DNA from: Altererythrobacter sp. BO-6
Lineage (GTDB): Bacteria > Pseudomonadota > Alphaproteobacteria > Sphingomonadales > Sphingomonadaceae
Direction of reading: 5' to 3'
Assembly: GCF_011047315.1 (NCBI RefSeq)
Contig: NZ_CP049259.1
Coordinates: 1,922,001 to 1,986,000 of the forward strand
Length of the DNA stretch: 64,000 nt
Below are positions 63,789 to 64,000 of this stretch, piece by piece. The notes beneath the pieces are model-generated. The model was not told the origin of the DNA and did no database searches. It was given only the letters and a program-made list of their open reading frames with translations. Every line of letters starts with the position of its first letter. Positions within the stretch are counted from its first letter, which is position 1. The position numbers and the translations under genes are program-made.

Positions 63789-64000
63789 ATGATCCGCAAA
63801 TTCGTGACCGGCACAGGAGCTGTTGCAGCTTCGATGTTTGCCGCTACCGCTGCCTTCGCGCAGGAAGCCGCCGAAGCGGTGGCCGAAACTGTCGCTGAAG
63901 TCGCAGAAGCCGTTCCAGCTGAAGTCGTTGAGGCGGCAGCAGCCGTTCCCAATCCGGGCAACAATGCCTGGATGATGACTTCCACGCTGCTTGTCCTGCT
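63789..64000 (+). CDS. amtB: Ammonium transporter AmtB, N-terminal part (runs off right edge)
   Basis: The open frame from ATG 63789, with GAGGGG 7 nt before it, gives 70 codons with no stop. It has a signal peptide (to about residue 24, AAFAQ), then a strongly Ala/Glu/Val-rich stretch with AEAVAETVAEVAEAVPAEVV, then PNPGNNAWMMTSTLLVL, the start of the first Amt helix. This long acidic, low-complexity segment precedes the channel domain and lies on the periplasmic side by prediction. Position after glnK and the PGNNAWMM start support AmtB; the channel core is outside the window. Confidence 0.85.
   Translation, partial: MIRKFVTGTGAVAASMFAATAAFAQEAAEAVAETVAEVAEAVPAEVVEAAAAVPNPGNNAWMMTSTLLVL

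Overview
The window is GC-rich, almost fully coding DNA of an alphaproteobacterium. Gene content points to Sphingomonadales, most likely Erythrobacteraceae or Sphingomonadaceae: a MipZ-type division ATPase, a TonB-ExbB-ExbD-ExbD operon, a large TonB-dependent receptor, a three-gene cytochrome bc1 operon, a cysD-cysNC-cysQ operon, homoserine dehydrogenase next to GlpX, and many Sphingomonad-type small secreted proteins. I saw no phage genes, transposase or CRISPR array.

Region 1 (1-16.4 kb) looks like an accessory catabolic island. It holds three NTF2/SnoaL-fold proteins, a VOC protein, an acyl-CoA synthetase, a hotdog thioesterase, a CurA-like enone reductase, an NmrA-like protein, two Rieske oxygenase alpha subunits, a TonB-dependent receptor, two SDRs, an MFS transporter, a GST and an acyl-CoA dehydrogenase. 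Together these suggest uptake, Rieske hydroxylation, redox processing and CoA-dependent breakdown of a hydrophobic or aromatic/terpenoid-like compound. The substrate cannot be read from sequence, and no Rieske reductase, ferredoxin or classical beta subunit is present.

Region 2 (16.4-34.1 kb) is mostly core: a bPH2 membrane protein pair, a secreted protein with a duplicated domain, threonine aldolase, an EamA transporter, an M48 protease with an epimerase-like SDR, aminopeptidase N with PgeF, the bc1 operon, apt, and sulfate activation (cysD-cysNC-cysQ). Region 3 (34.2-46.8 kb) has a tRNA-Gly(TCC) with an odd interrupted copy of its 3' end, a LuxR-type solo, panC, mipZ with a small J-domain protein, a phosphohexomutase, a DUF2059 protein, an Lhr-type helicase, the TonB energy-transduction operon and a hotdog thioesterase.

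Region 4 (46.8-64 kb) carries hom, glpX, prs, two tandem AraC-family paralogs, hisN, rpmI-rplT, a third AraC regulator, pheS-pheT, prfC, three small enzymes, and finally glnK-amtB behind a textbook sigma-54 promoter. amtB runs off the right edge.

At least four genes are broken by single-base indels, all in G/C homopolymer runs: Rieske oxygenase 1, threonine aldolase, the M48 protease, and a secreted protein at 45.4 kb. A possible fifth joins the protease to the next gene. The flanking reading frames are otherwise intact, so sequence or assembly error is the first explanation to test.
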